Assembly (NCBI RefSeq): GCF_000372865.1 | Contig: NZ_KB889965.1 | Span: 269,902-333,901, forward strand | Origin: Methylosarcina fibrata AML-C10 | GTDB lineage: Bacteria; Pseudomonadota; Gammaproteobacteria; Methylococcales; Methylomonadaceae | Length of the DNA: 64,000 nt | Reading direction: 5' to 3' | In this document: positions 27,715 through 37,671 of the stretch, in pieces | Layout of the letters: the number at the start of each line of letters is the position of its first letter | Numbering within the stretch: position 1 is the stretch's first letter | Program-made: the position numbers and the translations under genes | Notes under the pieces: generated by a model | Told to the model about the DNA's origin: nothing | The model's database searches: none | The model's input: the letters and a program-made list of their open reading frames with translations, nothing else

Positions 27715-28032
27715 CTAGGATTTCCGCCGCGCTTTTTCTTCCAGCCCCGACAAACCGAAACGGCGCTCCAGCTCGTTCAATACATCGTCCGGGCTCAAGT
27801 TTTGCTGCGCGAGCAAGACCAGGGTATGAAACCACAGATCGGCCGTTTCGTAGATAATCTGCGCCTGGTCTCCGCCTTTGCCGGCGATGACCAGCTCCGT
27901 GGCTTCTTCTCCGACTTTCTTGAGAATGGTGTCCAGTCCTTTGCTATAAAGGCTGGCGACATAGGATTTTTCGGCCGGCTCCTGTTTCCGCTGCTCCAGA
28001 ATGTTGGCTAATTGCTGTAAGACGTCGTTCAT
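27715..28032 (-). CDS. hisE: phosphoribosyl-ATP pyrophosphatase
   Basis: The protein has 105 residues from the ATG at 28032, which overlaps the hisI stop by 4 bases. The family core is [14 protein letters not shown], with the metal-binding Glu residues, followed by [16 protein letters not shown]. It removes pyrophosphate from phosphoribosyl-ATP, the second step of histidine synthesis. HisE and HisI are separate proteins here, not the fused HisIE of enterobacteria. Confidence 0.93.
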   Translation of the reverse strand: MNDVLQQLANILEQRKQEPAEKSYVASLYSKGLDTILKKVGEEATELVIAGKGGDQAQIIYETADLWFHTLVLLAQQNLSPDDVLNELERRFGLSGLEEKARRKS

Positions 28033-28421
28033 GACTTTGTGTAAATGGTTTCGGGATCTTTTAATACCGGTTCTGCAATTTGCCATTGACCGTCGACCAG
28101 GCGCCGGTAAAAACAGCTTTCTCGACCGGTATGACAGGCAATGCCGCCTTGCTGTTCAATTTTTAACAGAATGACGTCTTCATCGCAGTCCAGCAACAGA
28201 TCGATTACTTTTTGCCGGTGTCCGGACTCTTCGCCTTTGCGCCATAATTTTCGGCGCGACCGCGACCAATAAACGGCATAGCCTTCCTTGACCGTCAAAC
28301 TGAGCGACTCCCGGTTCATCCAGGCGAACATCAGGATTTTTCCGCTGTCCCTCTGCTGCACGACGACCGGGACCAGACCGTCTTCCGTCCAGCGTATTGC
28401 ATCCAGCCAGGCGTCGGTCAT
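28029..28421 (-). CDS. hisI: phosphoribosyl-AMP cyclohydrolase
   Basis: The protein has 130 residues. Motifs are [22 protein letters not shown], the metal-binding [16 protein letters not shown] and [14 protein letters not shown], with the Cys and His used for zinc. It opens the purine ring of PR-AMP. The start at 28421 overlaps the hisF stop by 4 bases. Confidence 0.94.
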   Translation of the reverse strand: MTDAWLDAIRWTEDGLVPVVVQQRDSGKILMFAWMNRESLSLTVKEGYAVYWSRSRRKLWRKGEESGHRQKVIDLLLDCDEDVILLKIEQQGGIACHTGRESCFYRRLVDGQWQIAEPVLKDPETIYTKS

Positions 28422-29194
28422 GTCAGGCGCACCTCGATGCCGCGAGCCGCCATATGCTGTTTCGCCTGACGTATGGTGTATTCGCCGAAGTGAAAAATGC
28501 TGGCGGCCAGCACCGCGTCGGCTTTGCCTTGAAGGATGCCTTCGGCCAGATGGTCGAGGCAGCCGACACCGCCCGAGGCAATGACGGGTACGGTTACCGC
28601 TTCGCTGATGGCGCGGGTCAGCGCCAGATCGAAGCCTTCCCGGGTGCCGTCCCGATCCATGCTGGTCAGCAGGATTTCCCCGGCGCCGTAGGCCACCATT
28701 TTTTGCGCCCAGCCGACCGCTTCGATGTCGGTGGGTTTGCGTCCGCCGTGGGTAAAAATTTCCCATCGGTCGGGCTCATTGCCGGCGCTGACTTTTTTGG
28801 CGTCGATGGCGACCACGATGCACTGGGAACCGAAACGCTGGGCGGCCTCGTAGACGAATTCAGGATTGGCCACCGCCGCGCTGTTGATGCCGACCTTGTC
28901 GGCTCCGGCGTTGAGCATCCGGCGAATGTCGTCCAGAGTTCGGATGCCGCCGCCCACCGTCAGCGGAATGAACACTTCGCTGGCCACCTGCTCGACCACG
29001 TGCACCATGGTTTCCCGGTCGTCATGGGTTGCGGTAATGTCGAGAAAGGTGAGTTCGTCCGCGCCTTCCCGATCGTAACGCCGGGCAATTTCGACCGGGT
29101 CGCCGGCATCCCGGATATCGAGGAATTTAACGCCTTTCACGACGCGGCCGTTATCGACGTCCAGGCAGGGGATGATGCGCTTTGCCAAACCCAT
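28418..29194 (-). CDS. hisF: imidazole glycerol phosphate synthase cyclase subunit
   Basis: The 258-residue half-barrel-duplicated TIM barrel has the catalytic Asp11 in [14 protein letters not shown] and the second catalytic Asp in the [11 protein letters not shown] region or its symmetric partner. [11 protein letters not shown] is a phosphate-binding loop. With HisH it makes IGP and AICAR. It starts 2 bases after the hisA stop. Confidence 0.95.
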   Translation of the reverse strand: MGLAKRIIPCLDVDNGRVVKGVKFLDIRDAGDPVEIARRYDREGADELTFLDITATHDDRETMVHVVEQVASEVFIPLTVGGGIRTLDDIRRMLNAGADKVGINSAAVANPEFVYEAAQRFGSQCIVVAIDAKKVSAGNEPDRWEIFTHGGRKPTDIEAVGWAQKMVAYGAGEILLTSMDRDGTREGFDLALTRAISEAVTVPVIASGGVGCLDHLAEGILQGKADAVLAASIFHFGEYTIRQAKQHMAARGIEVRLT

Positions 29195-29196
29195 GG

Positions 29197-29928
29197 CTAA
29201 AAAGTCTCCGCCAGTTTTTCCGCTTCGGCGAAGTCGAGAGTGCCTTCATAGATGGCTCTCCCGGTAATGGCGCCAATGACGCCGTCGCCGGCAACGGCGC
29301 CCAGGGCCCGGATGTCGTCGATATTGGTGATTCCCCCGGAAGCAATCACCGGAATGCGGATGGCCCGCGCCAGCCTGGCCGTGGCTTCGACGTTTACTCC
29401 GGACATCATGCCGTCTCTGGAAATGTCGGTATAGATAATGGCTTCCACGCCGTCATCCTCGAAATGCTGCGCCAGATCGATCACGTCGTGACGGGACAGT
29501 TTGGACCAGCCGTCAATGGCTACTTTGCCGTCTTTGGCGTCGAGCCCGACGATGATGCGCCTTGGATATTCCATGGCGATGTCCCTGACGAAATGAGGCG
29601 CATTGACCGCTTTGGTGCCGATAATGACATATTCGACCCCGGCATCGAGATAAGCCTGAATGGTGTCCTCATCGCGAATGCCGCCGCCGATCTGCACCGG
29701 AACGTGGGGAAAAGCCTTCACGATGGCGGTGATGATCTCTGCATTTTTCGGTTTGCCGGCAAAAGCGCCGTCCAGATCGACCAGATGCAATCTTTTCGCG
29801 CCGGCGGCAACCCATCGGCCGGCGACGGCAACCGGATCGTCGGAGAAAACCGTATCCTCGTCCATACGCCCCTGCCGCAAGCGGACACATTTGCCATCTT
29901 TCAAATCGATTGCAGGTATCAGCAACAT
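29197..29928 (-). CDS. hisA: ProFAR isomerase
   Basis: The 243-residue TIM barrel has the catalytic Asp8 in [17 protein letters not shown] and the second Asp in [16 protein letters not shown]. The phosphate loops are [10 protein letters not shown] and [11 protein letters not shown]. It catalyses the Amadori rearrangement of ProFAR, upstream of HisH/HisF, and is homologous to hisF. Confidence 0.95.
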   Translation of the reverse strand: MLLIPAIDLKDGKCVRLRQGRMDEDTVFSDDPVAVAGRWVAAGAKRLHLVDLDGAFAGKPKNAEIITAIVKAFPHVPVQIGGGIRDEDTIQAYLDAGVEYVIIGTKAVNAPHFVRDIAMEYPRRIIVGLDAKDGKVAIDGWSKLSRHDVIDLAQHFEDDGVEAIIYTDISRDGMMSGVNVEATARLARAIRIPVIASGGITNIDDIRALGAVAGDGVIGAITGRAIYEGTLDFAEAEKLAETF

Positions 29929-29969
29929 ATTTCAAAATCCTCAATAGCGAATAACTAAAAACAATCCGG

Positions 29970-30626
29970 TCAGTCGTTGGCGACCAAAACTTGTCCATCC
30001 CAGTTTAAAAAGTTTTTCAACAACTGCAAACCGGCTGCCTGGCTTTTTTCCGGATGAAATTGCACGGCGAAAACATTGTCTTCCGCGATGGCGCAGGCGA
30101 AGGCTTCCGGATAGTCGGCCGTGGCGGCCACCACGGAAGCATCCTCGGGTTGAGCGTAATAACTGTGCACAAAATAAAAACGGCTGTTCTGCGGAATGTT
30201 GTGCCATAAAGGATGAGGCGTCTGGTGGACCTGATTCCATCCCATGTGAGGAATTTTCAGCGTATTTCCGTCGGCATCCTGCAAGTGATCCGGAAAGCGC
30301 ACGACCCGGCCCGAAAAGACGCCCAAACCGGCGGTGCCGCCGTTTTCTTCGCTTTCGGTCAGTAGAGCCTGCATGCCCAGACAAATTCCCAGAAACGGTT
30401 TCAAGCGCGCGGCTTTTTGTACGACTTCCGACAAGCCGGCCTGATTCAACGCGTTCATGCAATCTCTTATGGCGCCGACGCCAGGAAAAACGATGCGGTC
30501 CGCGTTGAGAATGGCATCTCTGTCGGAAGTGCAGATGACCGTAGCGGCAGGAACCGCATGCTGAAGAGCCTTGGCGATGGAGTGCAGGTTGCCCATCCCG
30601 TAATCGATAACAGCAACAGAAGACAT
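29970..30626 (-). CDS. hisH: imidazole glycerol phosphate synthase glutaminase subunit
   Basis: The protein has 218 residues from the ATG at 30626 (MSSVAVIDYGMGNLHSIAKA). It is a class I glutamine amidotransferase with the nucleophile elbow LGICLGMQALL and the His/Glu pair in VQFHPEKSQ. GVGAIRDCMN is the HisF interface region. It feeds ammonia to HisF. Confidence 0.95.
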   Translation of the reverse strand: MSSVAVIDYGMGNLHSIAKALQHAVPAATVICTSDRDAILNADRIVFPGVGAIRDCMNALNQAGLSEVVQKAARLKPFLGICLGMQALLTESEENGGTAGLGVFSGRVVRFPDHLQDADGNTLKIPHMGWNQVHQTPHPLWHNIPQNSRFYFVHSYYAQPEDASVVAATADYPEAFACAIAEDNVFAVQFHPEKSQAAGLQLLKNFLNWDGQVLVAND

Positions 30627-30657
30627 AACGGTAGAGTATAGGTCGAGAGGAAAAAAG

Positions 30658-31251
30658 TTACAGGCACCCTTTGGTGGACGGCATGATGCCGGACATTCGT
30701 GGGTCGTGGGCGGCGGCCATGCGCAGCGCCCGCCCCATTGCCTTGAAAATGGTTTCGGCAATATGATGGGCATTGGCGCCTTTCAGGTTATCGATGTGCA
30801 AAGTGACGCCCGCATGATTGACAAAGCCTTGAAAAAATTCACGAAACAGATCGACGTCGAAGCTGCCGATCGTCGCTCTGGGGAATTGAACCTGATAAAA
30901 CAATCCCGGCCGGCCGGAAAAATCGACGACAACGCGCGACAAAGCTTCGTCCAGAGGAACGTAGGCATGGCCGTAACGCGCGATGCCTTTTTTATCGCCG
31001 AGCGCGCGTGCAAACGCCTGGCCCAGGGTAATGCCGATATCTTCCACCGTGTGATGGGCATCGATTTCCAGATCGCCTTTGGCGTCGATTTCCAGATCGA
31101 TCAGGCCGTGCCTGGCGATTTGATCCAGCATGTGATCGAGAAAAGGAACGCCCGTGGAAAACAAGGCTTTACCGGTGCCGTCCAGGTTGACTTTGATGCT
31201 GATTTGAGTTTCGAGCGTATTTCGCTCTATTTGGGCCGTACGTTGAACCAT
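30658..31251 (-). CDS. hisB: imidazoleglycerol-phosphate dehydratase
   Basis: The 197-residue monofunctional HisB has metal-binding His motifs [13 protein letters not shown] and [16 protein letters not shown], and later NHAGVTLH and [14 protein letters not shown]. It lacks the phosphatase domain of enterobacterial HisB. It is the first gene of hisB-H-A-F-I-E. No clear sigma-70 promoter is visible just upstream. Confidence 0.95.
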   Translation of the reverse strand: MVQRTAQIERNTLETQISIKVNLDGTGKALFSTGVPFLDHMLDQIARHGLIDLEIDAKGDLEIDAHHTVEDIGITLGQAFARALGDKKGIARYGHAYVPLDEALSRVVVDFSGRPGLFYQVQFPRATIGSFDVDLFREFFQGFVNHAGVTLHIDNLKGANAHHIAETIFKAMGRALRMAAAHDPRMSGIMPSTKGCL

Positions 31252-31461
31252 GTCGACATTCGTTGGTGAGCATAATGCACCATTTTACTATGAAGTCATT
31301 CCGAATTGCATCGATTGTTGTTATCCGCAAGAGGGACTGTTCCGGAAGGGCGCAGCCGGGCTTCGTTCCATAACTCGCGGGATGTCATTATTTTATTACA
31401 CTCTATTCGGCATCGGCCGACACGAATTTACGATTAAGCGGACTTTTATTATTGAACTTTT

Positions 31462-31592
31462 CTGCAATGCTTAAGGAGTCGCCGAAATGGAAAACGGATT
31501 TGATAGAAACAACAGGACGTGGCCATGGAAGGATGCCCCAAGCCAACCAGGCGGCTTAAGCCCCGGTACATTTCGTATGTATCGGGGCTTTA
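31462..31592 (+). ncRNA. candidate CsrA-sequestering small RNA (Rsm/Csr type)
   Basis: Six GGA motifs fall within about 65 bases (31473-31535), among them AAGGAG, ACGGAT, CAGGAC and ATGGAAGGATG; the last sits in the loop of a short GGCCAT/ATGCC stem. A strong terminator follows at 31558-31600. The length, about 130 nt, matches RsmY/RsmZ. A weak promoter (TTTACG at 31427, TATTGA at 31450) would place the start near 31462. TGTCAT-N6-ATTACA at 31383-31400 matches 9 of 12 bases of a GacA box. Alternative: a short frame starting at 31487 behind AAGGAG, though it runs through the terminator. Identity is an inference. Confidence 0.4.
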
Positions 31593-31600
31593 TTTTTTCC
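31558..31600 (+). terminator. terminator of the candidate small RNA
   Basis: AAGCCCCGGTACA (31558-31570) pairs with TGTATCGGGGCTT (31578-31590) over 13 positions with one G-U pair. TATTTTTTCC follows. No plus-strand protein gene lies upstream, so a noncoding transcript must be its target. Confidence 0.8.
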
Positions 31601-31683
31601 GTTTTTCATTTGGGCGATGCCAATGTCCTGACGGGCCATGATGAATTCGATGAAAGCGTCTTGCCTGCGATCGAGTCAATGAT

Positions 31684-31716
31684 AGACCTGCCAGGTTTCT
31701 GAAACCTGGCAGGTCT
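31684..31716. repeat. dispersed palindromic repeat, copy 2
   Basis: AGACCTGCCAGGTTTC and its perfect inverted copy flank a single T. The core is the same as at 22974-23011. Confidence 0.7.
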
Positions 31717-31968
31717 TCCTTAGCCGGGCGAAACGGCGAATAAATCCTCTCATCCATTTTCGCTTTGTCCGGTATAATGACCGGCGGCTGACGGCCCTTC
31801 CGTAGTGGCAGGAATTGTGTAATCTGATAGGCGAATTTCCGCGGTTTTCCCTTCCGTATCCCTAAGGAACGGACCTTTGATCTTTGTTATCCCGCTTTCT
31901 TCCGGAACGACGGTCAAGCCATTCCAATCCTTCAGGCAAGCTATTTAATTCTTGATTAATACGAAAAA
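31717..31968 (+). promoter_or_regulatory. ispD leader region with a consensus -10 box
   Basis: TATAAT at 31773-31778 is a perfect -10 element, but no good -35 is seen. If used, the ispD transcript would carry a leader of about 185 bases. No leader gene is seen within it. The ispD start itself lacks a Shine-Dalgarno sequence. Confidence 0.35.
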
Positions 31969-32661
31969 ATGACTCGAACAAGCAGATTTTGGGGCATCGT
32001 GCCGGCGGCGGGCGTCGGCAAACGCATGCAGTCGGACAGACCCAAGCAGTATCTTGAACTGGCCGGAACTCCCGTCATAGAGCATACGTTAACCCGGCTT
32101 CTGTCTACCGGCATTTTCGAGGCCATCGCGGTAGCCGTCTCGACGGAAGATCCTTATTGGCCGGACTTGAAAATTTCCCGGCATCCGGCCATTGTTACGA
32201 CTCCAGGCGGCAAGGAACGCGCCGATTCGGTGCTGTCGGGGCTGAATTCGCTCAGGGACCGGGCTACCGACGAGGATTGGGTGCTGGTCCATGATGCCGC
32301 CCGGCCGTGCATTACCGCAGAAGACATGAACAAGCTGATCGATCATCTGACCGCAGAAGACGTCGGCGGCATTCTCGCCCTGCCGTCGCACGATACGCTG
32401 AAACATGTCCGGGAAAACCGCATTGCCGGCACGCTGGATCGATCTCATGTCTGGCGCGCGTTGACTCCGCAGATGTTCCGCTACGGCCTGCTCAAGAAGG
32501 CGCTGGAAGCGGCGCAAGGGAATCCTGCGGTGACCGACGAAGCCAGCGCGCTGGAACTTGCCGGATTTCATCCGAGGATTGTCGAAGGCCGGCCCGACAA
32601 TATCAAGATTACCCGGCCCGAAGATCTGGCCCTGGCGCAATTTTATTTGGAGCAGCAATGA
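31969..32661 (+). CDS. ispD: 2-C-methyl-D-erythritol 4-phosphate cytidylyltransferase
   Basis: The 230-residue nucleotidyltransferase has [20 protein letters not shown] at the CTP site, [10 protein letters not shown], and [16 protein letters not shown] at the C-terminus. It makes CDP-ME in the MEP isoprenoid pathway. It overlaps ispF by 4 bases. Confidence 0.95.
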   Translation: MTRTSRFWGIVPAAGVGKRMQSDRPKQYLELAGTPVIEHTLTRLLSTGIFEAIAVAVSTEDPYWPDLKISRHPAIVTTPGGKERADSVLSGLNSLRDRATDEDWVLVHDAARPCITAEDMNKLIDHLTAEDVGGILALPSHDTLKHVRENRIAGTLDRSHVWRALTPQMFRYGLLKKALEAAQGNPAVTDEASALELAGFHPRIVEGRPDNIKITRPEDLALAQFYLEQQ

Positions 32662-33131
32662 TCAGAATAGGACAAGGTTACGACGTGCACCGATTTAACG
32701 AGGGTGACCACATCATTCTGGGCGGGGTCCGGATTCCTTACGAAAGAGGCCTGGAAGCGCATTCCGACGGCGACGTGGTGTTGCATGCTTTAAGCGATGC
32801 CTTATTGGGAGCCGCGGCCCTGGGCGACATCGGCAAGCATTTTCCCGATACCGATCCCGAATTCAAAGGCGCCGACAGTCGCGTGCTGCTGCGTCACGTC
32901 TATGATGTCGTCCGGACAAAAGGCTATCGGCTGGTCAATGCCGACATCACGATCATTGCGCAGGCACCGAAAATGGCGCCGTACATCGCCGACATGTGCC
33001 GATGCATTGCCGACGATCTGCAGACGGAAATCGATTGCATCAACGTCAAGGCGACCACTACGGAAAAACTGGGGTTCGAGGGACGCAAGGAAGGCATTGC
33101 GGTTCAGGCCGTGGTATTGATTGAAAAATGA
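32658..33131 (+). CDS. ispF: 2-C-methyl-D-erythritol 2,4-cyclodiphosphate synthase
   Basis: The protein has 157 residues from the ATG at 32658. Zinc-binding motifs are GYDVHRF and [25 protein letters not shown], followed by [14 protein letters not shown] and the C-terminal [20 protein letters not shown]. It forms MEcPP, two steps after IspD in the pathway. Its stop overlaps the truD start by 4 bases. Confidence 0.95.
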   Translation: MIRIGQGYDVHRFNEGDHIILGGVRIPYERGLEAHSDGDVVLHALSDALLGAAALGDIGKHFPDTDPEFKGADSRVLLRHVYDVVRTKGYRLVNADITIIAQAPKMAPYIADMCRCIADDLQTEIDCINVKATTTEKLGFEGRKEGIAVQAVVLIEK

Positions 33132-34195
33132 GCGAGCCTTCAGCGCTCGTTCTGTCGGATGATCTGCTTCGCATGAAGAGCACGGCCATTCCGGTCTGGC
33201 CTTGTGCGTACGGCCGGCCTCCGGGACGGGGCGTCATCCGGGCGGCGGCGGAAGACTTTCGAGTCGACGAATGCCTGGCTTTCGAACCTTCGGGGACCGG
33301 CGAGCACGTTTTTCTGAACATTGAGAAAACCGGAGAAAATACCGAGTATGTGGCAAGGCAACTGGCCCGCTTTGCCGGCGTCAGACAGCGGGACGTCGGT
33401 TATGCGGGATTGAAAGACCGCCATGCGGTCACGACGCAATGGTTCAGCGTCTGGCTGCCGGGCAAACCGGATCCCGACTGGACCGCCTTTGCATCGGACT
33501 CGGTGAAAATACTTCAGTCGCTGCGTCATGCCCGGAAACTCCAGCGCGGCGCCTTGGCGGGCAACCGTTTCAAACTCGTCATTCGGGAATGGCGGGGCGA
33601 CAAACAGGCAACCCACGACCGACTGCAAGCGATCCGGACCGGCGGCATCGCCAATTATTTCGGGCCTCAGCGCTTCGGTCACGAGGGCCAAAACCTGGCT
33701 CAGGCCCTGGCTCTGTTTCGGGGGGCGAAAGCGGGGCGCGAACAGCGCAGCCTTTATTTGTCGGCCGCCCGGTCCTTTCTGTTCAATCAAATTCTGGCTC
33801 GAAGAATCGAACAAAAAAACTGGAACCGGGCCCTCGCCGGCGACGTGTTTTTTTTCGACTGGTCGCACAGCCGTTTTCATGCGGAGAAGCCGGATCCGGA
33901 CATAATCGCCCGGATCGATGCGGGAAACCTCCATCCGAGCGGCGCCTTATGGGGCAGGGGAGATGTTCAGGTTTCCCTGGACGCGCTGGCGACCGAACAA
34001 GCATTGATCGAAGCGCATGCCGAAATCGCCGAGGGACTGGTCCGGTCCGGGGTGGAGGCCGACCGGAGGCCCTTGCGAGTGAACGTACGTGAGCTGCGAT
34101 GGGAATTCATCGGCGAAACGGCGCTGGAACTGTCCTTCGGGCTGCCGGCCGGAAGTTATGCCACGGCCCTGTTAAGCGAAATCATTGGGCTTTGA
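33128..34195 (+). CDS. truD: tRNA pseudouridine(13) synthase
   Basis: The 355-residue protein has the family signature [18 protein letters not shown] with catalytic Asp97, [14 protein letters not shown] upstream, and the insertion domain [13 protein letters not shown]. It modifies U13 in tRNA-Glu. It is coupled to ispF. surE lies further along the strand, with the divergent smr gene in between. Confidence 0.94.
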   Translation: MSEPSALVLSDDLLRMKSTAIPVWPCAYGRPPGRGVIRAAAEDFRVDECLAFEPSGTGEHVFLNIEKTGENTEYVARQLARFAGVRQRDVGYAGLKDRHAVTTQWFSVWLPGKPDPDWTAFASDSVKILQSLRHARKLQRGALAGNRFKLVIREWRGDKQATHDRLQAIRTGGIANYFGPQRFGHEGQNLAQALALFRGAKAGREQRSLYLSAARSFLFNQILARRIEQKNWNRALAGDVFFFDWSHSRFHAEKPDPDIIARIDAGNLHPSGALWGRGDVQVSLDALATEQALIEAHAEIAEGLVRSGVEADRRPLRVNVRELRWEFIGETALELSFGLPAGSYATALLSEIIGL

Positions 34196-34338
34196 AAAAC
34201 AAACGGCTCCTTTACTGAGAAAGTTATCAATGAGTGAAAAGGTAGCCTCGAGGCAGCGAAGCGGAATCGAGGACTTTCCCTCTACGATGACTTTCATGTT
34301 CCGGGGCGATGCATGAGATTCATGACCGTTAGGATGTT

Positions 34339-34875
34339 TTACGACAACTGCAATAATACGTAAACGGCCCCGGCGCCGCCGTTTTTAGCGGGGGCCGAAC
34401 AAAACGCCAGCACGTTTTTATGCTGTCTGAGCCATACATTCAGATGGTTTTTCAGAATGGGATAGTCGGAAGACGAACGATAGCCTTTGCCGTGGACAAT
34501 CTGTACGCAGCGGCAGCCGTTGATGACGGCGGAGCGTAGGAAATTCAGCAATTGCCGTTTGGCCTCCCGGCTGGAAAGTCCGTGCAGATCGATTTCCGCG
34601 TCCAGGCCGAATTGGCCGTTGCGCAGTTTTTTTAAAACGTTTTTTTGCAGGCCCGGGGCGGTAAAGGCCAGCGTATCTTCCGGGGCCAGTTTTTCGATGT
34701 CGTTCGCAACCGTTCCGATCAAATCCTCCTCGACGTGAAAGGCTCTCTGTTTCGGGCGAGGCTTGGGTTTTTCTTGATTCTGCAGGAGGACTTTATCATT
34801 ATTTACCGGACGCACTTTTCCTATAGAATGGCGAAAAAGCGCACTGTCGGCTGCGGAAAGGAATTTTTTTGACAC
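34339..34875 (-). CDS. Smr domain protein (SmrA/SmrB-like)
   Basis: The 178-residue protein has an N-terminal conserved patch ([14 protein letters not shown]), a basic linker, and a Smr domain at 90-178 with [20 protein letters not shown] and [20 protein letters not shown]. Smr domains are endonucleases; SmrB cuts mRNA at collided ribosomes. The start is a GTG at 34875 without a ribosome site, so the exact N-terminus is unsure. It is divergent from surE with 74 bases between starts, interrupting the truD-surE order. Confidence 0.85.
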   Translation of the reverse strand: MSKKFLSAADSALFRHSIGKVRPVNNDKVLLQNQEKPKPRPKQRAFHVEEDLIGTVANDIEKLAPEDTLAFTAPGLQKNVLKKLRNGQFGLDAEIDLHGLSSREAKRQLLNFLRSAVINGCRCVQIVHGKGYRSSSDYPILKNHLNVWLRQHKNVLAFCSAPAKNGGAGAVYVLLQLS

Positions 34876-34949
34876 GAAAGCTGATTTTGAATTTTATTGT
34901 TGCTAATATTGACGATTTTATAGATTATTCTGCTTCAGGGCGAATGGTA

Positions 34950-35708
34950 ATGCATATTTTGTTGAGTAATGATGACGGCTATCTGGCCGAAGGGCTTGTG
35001 GCTCTGGCCAATGCATTGACCTCGGTTGCCGAAATTTCGGTGGTCGCCCCCGACAAGAATCGAAGCGCCGCCAGTAATTCGCTGACGCTGGAAATGCCGT
35101 TGCGCGCTTACCAGGCCGACAACGGTTTCATCAAGGTCGACGGAACGCCGACCGATTGTGTGCATCTGGCCATCACCGGTCTGCTGGAAAAAGAGCCCGA
35201 GATGGTGATTGCCGGCATCAATCACGGCGCGAATCTGGGAGACGACGTGATTTATTCGGGCACGGTGGCGGCGGCGACCGAGGGGCGTTTTTTAGGCCTT
35301 CCCGCCATGGCGATTTCGCTGGCTTCGACTGAAGAGCCCGGCCATTTCGAAACGGCCGCTCTTGTTGCGGTGACATTGCTGAAACAACTCATCGAAAACC
35401 CTCTGCCTCAGGATACCTTATTGAACGTCAACGTTCCGGATGTGGCTATTAAAGATTTGAAAGGCTATCAGGCGACCCGGCTCGGTCAGCGGCATAAGGC
35501 GGAAGCCGTCATCAAGAATCGGGACCCCCGCGGCCGCGCCATTTACTGGGTAGGGCCGCCCGGCGTCGAACAGGACGCCGGTCCCGGAACCGATTTTTAC
35601 GCCGTTAACCGCGGTTACGTATCGGTAACGCCGTTACAAATTGACTTAACCCGTTTCGAGAGCCTCAATTCGATCAGAAAATGGCTTCCTGTGGAGAATC
35701 ATTCATGA
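34950..35708 (+). CDS. surE: 5'/3'-nucleotidase SurE
   Basis: The protein has 252 residues from the ATG at 34950 ([10 protein letters not shown]), with CAGGG about 9 bases upstream. Metal ligands are in [15 protein letters not shown] and [19 protein letters not shown], all conserved. It is a stationary-phase nucleotidase and exopolyphosphatase. It overlaps pcm by 4 bases, the classical surE-pcm order. Confidence 0.95.
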   Translation: MHILLSNDDGYLAEGLVALANALTSVAEISVVAPDKNRSAASNSLTLEMPLRAYQADNGFIKVDGTPTDCVHLAITGLLEKEPEMVIAGINHGANLGDDVIYSGTVAAATEGRFLGLPAMAISLASTEEPGHFETAALVAVTLLKQLIENPLPQDTLLNVNVPDVAIKDLKGYQATRLGQRHKAEAVIKNRDPRGRAIYWVGPPGVEQDAGPGTDFYAVNRGYVSVTPLQIDLTRFESLNSIRKWLPVENHS

Positions 35709-36364
35709 AAATGAGTTTACAGGGAATCGGCATGACTTCGCGGCGGACGCGGGAGCGCATGGTCGCCCGCCTGGGGGTGCAAGGCATTACCAGCAACAAG
35801 ATCCTCGACGTGATGCGAAATACGCCGCGCCATATTTTCGTCGACGAGGCTCTGTCAAGCCGGGCTTATGAAGACACGGCCTTGCCGATCGGCTTCAATC
35901 AGACGATTTCCCAGCCGTATATCGTCGCCAAAATGACCGAACTGTTGCTGGAATTCGGCCCTCTGTCGAAAGTGCTCGAAATAGGTACCGGCTGCGGCTA
36001 TCAGACCGCGATTCTCGCCCAACTCGTCGGCCACGTCTATTCGGTGGAAAGAATTCTGCCGCTGCAGAAAAAGGCCAAGAACCACTTGTGGGACTTGAAG
36101 CTGAAAAACATCAGCTATCTGCACAGCGACGGCGGTTGGGGCTGGCCGGATTTCGCTCCTTACGACGGCATTCTGGTCGCGGCGGCGCCTTCCGAAATTC
36201 CGGAAATGCTGCTGGATCAGATGGCGGTCGGCGGCGTGATGGTGATTCCGATCGGAAAAGGCAGCCGGCAGGAGCTTCAACGGGTAGTTCGCAAAGAGAA
36301 CGGCTTTGAAATTGAGGAGCTGGAACGGGTCAGCTTCGTGCCCTTTTTGTCGGGCAGGGAATAG
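35705..36364 (+). CDS. pcm: protein-L-isoaspartate O-methyltransferase
   Basis: The protein has 219 residues. [27 protein letters not shown] is the substrate region, given here only as a landmark with its ends FVDEAL and TISQP. The SAM site is [17 protein letters not shown], and [16 protein letters not shown] follows. It repairs isoaspartyl residues in damaged proteins. nlpD and rpoS do not follow, unlike in enterobacteria and pseudomonads. Confidence 0.95.
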   Translation: MKMSLQGIGMTSRRTRERMVARLGVQGITSNKILDVMRNTPRHIFVDEALSSRAYEDTALPIGFNQTISQPYIVAKMTELLLEFGPLSKVLEIGTGCGYQTAILAQLVGHVYSVERILPLQKKAKNHLWDLKLKNISYLHSDGGWGWPDFAPYDGILVAAAPSEIPEMLLDQMAVGGVMVIPIGKGSRQELQRVVRKENGFEIEELERVSFVPFLSGRE

Positions 36365-36414
36365 CAAGCCTCCTGGCTGCTCGTTCGGAGCGGAACCGCC
36401 TCCGGGACGGAAGG

Positions 36415-37671
36415 TCAGGACTCCTTTTTCGGCAGGAATTTGACCAGTTTTACGGTGTTATCATCCCGCTTCAGAATTTCCAGAGGATAGCCGTAGAGCA
36501 TGATGCCGGTACCGACGTCCGGTATGGCCTCCATAAATTCTATGATCAGTCCGTTCAGGGTTTTGGGGCCTTCGGTGGGCAACGACCACTGCGTGATGCG
36601 GTTCAATTCCCGGATCGTGATGCCGGCGTCGACCAGATAACTGCCGTCGTTTTGTTTCTTGACGGTCTCCTCTTCGGTAACCAGTTCTCCTACGATTTCC
36701 TGCAATAAGTCGTCCAGGGTCAGCAGTCCCTGCACGTCGCCGTATTCGTCGACCACGAGGCCGATGCGAACCTTGTCCTGCTTGAATTGCTGCATCTGTT
36801 TGTGCATGGGCGTGCTGCCCGGGATGAATACGGGTTTGCTGAGCAGGTTGATGATGCTTTGCTTGTCGAAATCGGTCTGATCGACGAGCACCAGTACTTT
36901 TCTAAGATGCAGAAAACCGATGACCCGGTCGATACTTTTTTTATAAACGGGAAGCCGGGTATGCGGACTCGTTTTGATCTGTTCGATAATGTCTTCGAGC
37001 GAGGCTTCCAGGTCGAGGCCGTAGATTTCGTGGCGCGGCGTCATGATGTCTTCGACCGTCGCCGATTCCAGATCGAGAATGCTCAACAGCATTTTCTGAT
37101 ACCGGATCGGAATCAGGCTTTCGGCTTCCGTCACCACGCTTTTCAGTTCTTCCTTGTTGAGTATGTCCTGATGGTTCTTTTTGACGTTGACGCCGACCAT
37201 TCTGAGCAGCAGATGAGTGAACAGATTGACGCTCCAGACGATCGGATGGAAAAGATTCAACAAGGGAATGTAAATCCAGGCCGCCGGAAAGGCCAGGAGT
37301 TCCGGTTTGACGGCGGCGAGCGTCTTGGGCGTGACTTCGGAGAAAATGAGGATGACGATCGTCAACACGGCCGCGGACAGGGCGATGATCGATTCGTTCT
37401 CGCCGTACAGCCGGATCGCCAGTACCGTGGTGATCGACGAAGCGAAAATGTTGACGAAATTATTACCCAATAAAATCAGGCTGAGCAGGCGATCCGGCCG
37501 TTCGAGCAAGCGTTGGGCCTTGATGGCGCCGGAATGCTTTAATTTAACCAGATGCTTTAACCGGTAACGATTGAGTGTCATCAAGGCCGTTTCGGACCCT
37601 GAAAAAAAAGCGGACAGAATGAGCATGAGCACAAGCAGGCCGAGCAGCGTGCCGAGGGGTAGATCGTTCAA
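36415..37671 (-). CDS. CNNM/CBS-domain membrane protein (CorB/HlyC family)
   Basis: The 418-residue protein has a CNNM/DUF21 membrane domain (1-190, LSAFFSGSETALMTLNRYRL), two CBS domains (about 205-335, with TPRHEIYGLD and VDEYGDVQGLLTLDDLLQEI), and a CorC_HlyC domain (340-418). Relatives transport or regulate Mg2+/Co2+. The only reasonable start is a TTG at 37671, because an in-frame TAG lies 14 codons upstream. Confidence 0.87.
   Translation of the reverse strand: MNDLPLGTLLGLLVLMLILSAFFSGSETALMTLNRYRLKHLVKLKHSGAIKAQRLLERPDRLLSLILLGNNFVNIFASSITTVLAIRLYGENESIIALSAAVLTIVILIFSEVTPKTLAAVKPELLAFPAAWIYIPLLNLFHPIVWSVNLFTHLLLRMVGVNVKKNHQDILNKEELKSVVTEAESLIPIRYQKMLLSILDLESATVEDIMTPRHEIYGLDLEASLEDIIEQIKTSPHTRLPVYKKSIDRVIGFLHLRKVLVLVDQTDFDKQSIINLLSKPVFIPGSTPMHKQMQQFKQDKVRIGLVVDEYGDVQGLLTLDDLLQEIVGELVTEEETVKKQNDGSYLVDAGITIRELNRITQWSLPTEGPKTLNGLIIEFMEAIPDVGTGIMLYGYPLEILKRDDNTVKLVKFLPKKES

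Noticed and set aside
31487-31702. 71-codon frame with AAGGAG eight bases upstream
   Set aside because: It reads through a strong terminator and into a palindromic repeat, and the sequence has no protein-like pattern; a noncoding RNA explains the GGA motifs better. Kept as an alternative in the ncRNA entry.
34210-34300. Inverted repeat CTCGA...TCGAG after truD
   Set aside because: It is only five bases with a long loop and no T-run; not better than chance.
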